Positions 61,394 through 64,000 of a stretch of 64,000 nt of DNA are shown in pieces (the stretch's first letter is position 1; each line of letters opens with the position of its first letter). The notes under the pieces were generated by a model. It did no database searches. It was not told the DNA's origin and saw only the letters and a program-made list of their open reading frames with translations. The position numbers and the translations under genes are program-made. Where the stretch lies: the NCBI RefSeq assembly GCF_016802725.1, contig NC_052665.1:12902501-12966500 (forward strand). Reading direction: 5' to 3'. This stretch comes from Solenopsis invicta. Taxonomy: Eukaryota > Arthropoda > Insecta > Hymenoptera > Formicidae.

Positions 61394-62847
61394 GCTGCTA
61401 CGTCGTCGGCTACGCTGACGACACGTTCATAGTGGCGGGGGGGACCTCCTGGGGAGGAGCAGTCGCCAACGGCGACTGGGCAGTGGCCTGTGTCGTCGGT
61501 GCCATAAAAGGCCTGGGCCTGAGGGTGGCCCCGGAGAAGACAGAAGCCATATTCTTTCACGATGGCTCCTCCGGGGTACCGCCCCAGGCCTTCGTCCTGG
61601 TGGACAACACCCGTGTTCAGGTGGGTGCAACCCTGAAGTACCTTGGGTTGCACCTGGACGGTCGCTGGGCCTTCGCTGATCACTTTGACCAGCTGGCCCA
61701 GCGGTTGGGCAGGAGATTGAACGCCCTTAATGGGTTGATGCCCAACCTCCGGGGTCCGAAGGTGGGTGCTAGACGCGCGTACGCCCTCGCGATCATGTCC
61801 GGGGCCCTGTACGGAGCCCCGGTGTGGTTCCGCGAGGCGCTGGCCAGCCGCCGCATCAAGAAGGTGTTGCACGATGTGCAGCGGCGGCTGGCGCGAAGGA
61901 TAACGCGCGCGTTTCGCACCGCTCCCAACGCGGCAATCATGGCCTTGGCAGGGCTCCCCCCGGCGGAGTACACGGCCGATGCCCTGGCGTGGACCTACGC
62001 CAGGACAAAAGCCACCCGCCTTGAGGTGGGGGTAGTCACCCCCAGGGCCGCCGCGTTGCTACGGGAGAGGGCCCGTCGGCGGGTGATGAGGTCATGGAAG
62101 AGGAACCTCATCGACAACCCGCCGGCGGCCGGATCTCGGATCTTGGAGGCCGTCCTACCACACCTGGACGAGTGGGTGGGCCGCCCGTTTGGCGGCTTGT
62201 CCTACAGGATGACACAGGTGCTCACCGGGCATGGTTGTTTCGGTGAGTACCTGTGCAGGATAAGGAGGGAGCCGACGACACAGTGCCACCACTGTGGCGC
62301 CGCCCGGGACTCCGCGCGGCACACGCTGGAAGAGTGTCCAGCGTGGGAAGAGCTGCGCGGAGTCTTGAGGGCCGAAGTGGGAGATGACCTCTCCCTGCCG
62401 GCCATCATCAGTCAGATGGTCGGCAGGGAGAGCGCCTGGAAGGCGGTCTCCTCCTTCTGCGAGCGAGTCATGCTGCAGAAGGAGGAGGCCGAAAAGGTGC
62501 GGGAGCGTCAACCTGGGGGTCGTATGCCCCCAGGCGACGCGAGGAACAGAAGGGGCGGCGGAGACGGGGGTCACGCTTCGTCTCGGCCCCCGCCCCGTCC
62601 GCCCCGACCGAGAAGAAGCGGCCCCCGCCCCCGGAGTTCCACCGGGCGACGGCGGGGCAGAAGAGCCGTGGCGGTCGCCCCCTCTCTCCCCACTATCGAG
62701 GAGGAGAGTGACGACGGCAACCGCCACGGGAATGATGAAAGGGAGCGACCCTCCTCCCCTACGGCTGACGGCCCAGCTTTCGGGACGCGCAGCCGTGGGA
62801 GGAGGGCCCTCCGAGTTAGTGAGCCCGGCGAGGCAGACTTGACCTAA
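61394..62847 (+). pseudogene. Non-LTR retrotransposon ORF2, RT catalytic core to C-terminus (frame 2)
   Basis: Continues from the poly-C frameshift with motif C YADDTFIV (YADD at 61411-61422), then the thumb region (GLRVAPEKTEAIFF, LKYLGLHLDGRW) and a long connection region. A CCHC finger CHHCGAARDSARHTLEEC follows (62284-62337, CX2CX8HX4C), as at the end of R1-clade ORF2. A tail rich in Arg, Pro and Gly (from about 62500) ends at the stop at 62845-62847. There are no further stops or frameshifts over 480 codons, so the copy is young or was under selection until recently. GC content is far above that of the surrounding satellite. Confidence 0.85.
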
Positions 62848-63398
62848 CGGTCTGGGGGAGCGATCGCGCGATACAACGCGCTATCGCTCCCCCCCTCTAG
62901 CGCCTCGCCGGGGTGCTGGTGGGGGAGGGGAAGGAATTCATTCCTACCTCCTTCCCCCCAACACTGAGAAGGAAAAGCCGCCGCGCCGGACTAGTCCGGC
63001 GCGTAGGGGCCCGGGACATCCGGCCGGGGGGCCGGACTCCCGGGCTTTACCCACGTAAACACCTTAAGGGGAAGAGGCGGGGGAGGGCTGGTGTCCCTCT
63101 CCCCCGACCTGAGGCCGGCTTGGCCTCACGGCCCTGTCGGGGGACCTGTACCAGGGTACCCCCGGCGTGCTGAGTCGGCCTTGGCCGACAGGTCCGGGGG
63201 GCTCCGGAAGCATGCTGCACGCGTTCCCGGAGTCCCCCAGTCAAGGACCAGAGCCGGACATCCGGAGGGGTTTTAGTGGGTATGCCCCCGTCGTCACGTC
63301 GACGGCGGGGGAGAGCCCCACATAACCGCCAGGCCTCCCCCGGGGCCTGGGGTATGCGGTAACGCATTTCCCCTCCGTCAACAGAAGAGTTCAAACTT
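62848..63398 (+). other. 3' UTR of the R1-clade element
   Basis: GC-rich and noncoding. A 17-bp stem with one mismatch and a 6-nt loop starts right after the stop (62854-62870 with 62877-62893). A perfect 22-bp palindrome lies at 62982-63003. The last bases before the A tail, ACAGAAGAGTTCAAACTT (63381-63398), resemble the satellite. Confidence 0.7.
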
Positions 63399-63408
63399 AA
63401 AAAAAAAA

Positions 63409-64000
63409 GAATCGAATCGCTAAAGTGAAAAAGGAAAGTCTTATATCAGTCAAACTTCGAAATATTTGAGTAAAATTTTTTTTGCGACTTTCCCCAATAT
63501 CTCTGTGTTCTGATAACCCCAGAAGAGTATTAACTTTTTTCATGATGGATCGAATCGCTAAAGTGAAAAACGAAAGACTTATATCAGACCAAAATTTTTG
63601 AGAAAAATTTTTTTTGCGAATTTCTCCAATATTTCTGTGTTTTGATAGCCCCCAGAAGAGTTCTAACTTTTATCATGATGGATCGAATCGCTAAAGTGAA
63701 AAAGGAAAGACTTATATCAGTCAAACTTCGAAATATTTGAGTAAAATTTTTTTTGCGACTTTCCCCAATATCTCTGTGTTCTGACAACTCCCAGAAGAGT
63801 ATTAACCTTTTTCATGATGGATCGAATCGCTAAAGTGAAAAACGAAAGACTTATATCAGACCAAAATTTTTGAGAAGAATTTTTTTGGCGATTTTCTACA
63901 ATATTTCAGTGTTCTGATAGCCCCCAGAAGAGTTCTAACTTTTATCATGATGTATCGAATCGCTAAAGTGAAAAACGAAAGACTTATATCAGTCAAACTT
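63409..64000 (+). repeat. Satellite array, continuation to the window end
   Basis: Monomers resume in register with the 19-bp duplicated target and continue as A/B dimers. They share the GAAGAATTTTTTTGGCG variant (63874) with the copies at 52524, 55814 and 59920. The array runs off the window. Confidence 0.9.

Larger units (their letters stand above)
60834..63408 (+). mobile_element. 5'-truncated R1-clade non-LTR retrotransposon inserted in the satellite
   Basis: GC-rich insert (2.57 kb) interrupting a monomer after CTAAAGTGAA. It begins inside the reverse-transcriptase domain, so ORF1, the endonuclease and the start of RT are absent. It ends with a 3' UTR and a 10-A tail (63399-63408). ATCGAATCGCTAAAGTGAA precedes the insert and recurs right after the tail, a 19-bp target duplication, as expected of target-primed reverse transcription with 5' truncation. 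The clade call rests on RT motifs plus the C-terminal CX2CX8HX4C finger typical of R1/TRAS/SART-like elements. Confidence 0.85.

Noticed and set aside
61243..61872. 209-codon minus-strand ORF in the retrotransposon
   Set aside because: Antisense shadow of the RT coding frame.
62384..62842. 152-codon ORF overlapping the end of retrotransposon ORF2
   Set aside because: Alternative frame of GC-rich coding sequence.

Overview
This is an AT-rich insect nuclear window. Two conserved animal genes with introns (a Dbx-type homeobox gene and eIF3g), an R1-clade non-LTR retrotransposon, several palindromic MITEs and GC-richer islands set in AT-rich intron DNA all fit a hymenopteran, perhaps an ant. That species-level guess is inference, not something read from a marker.

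Layout: (1) Positions 217-38872, plus strand: one developmental regulator, Dbx, in four coding exons (217-1123, 8704-8850, 11268-11548, 38630-38872). All exon phases match (1/1/0) and give a 525-residue protein. The homeobox is split between homeodomain residues 44 and 45 by a 27-kb intron. The introns hold no other convincing gene. They alternate AT-rich DNA with GC-richer islands, GA/CT tracts, a CTCF-like site, a homeodomain-site cluster and a four-copy 16-bp motif, which is what a large cis-regulatory landscape would look like. (2) 41210-about 44590, minus strand, convergent with Dbx: eIF3g in two coding exons plus a likely 5'-UTR exon. A short plus-strand first-exon candidate lies divergently upstream at 44644. 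(3) 44.1-48.7 kb: a graveyard of mobile DNA. It holds palindromic MITEs, a fold-back-like element whose long inverted arms are built from a TGGCAATGA-type minisatellite around a SANT/Myb-like ORF fragment, and an ORF remnant framed by inverted repeats. (4) 48724-64000 (runs off the end): an array of about 90 or more monomers of a 133-139-bp satellite. It has a diverged single-monomer edge and an interior of A/B dimers (about 272 bp), and longer segments are repeated at 3290-bp and 1087-bp offsets. (5) Inside that array, 60834-63408: a 5'-truncated R1-clade retrotransposon with RT, a C-terminal CCHC finger, a GC-rich 3' UTR with perfect hairpins, a short A tail and a 19-bp target duplication. 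The bases just before its A tail resemble the satellite itself, which suggests that this lineage may use the satellite as a target.

The most notable points are the layered satellite with a possibly satellite-adapted retrotransposon, the fold-back element, and the regulatory-looking signals in the giant Dbx intron. All of this was read by eye. No alignment, database search or folding program was run.
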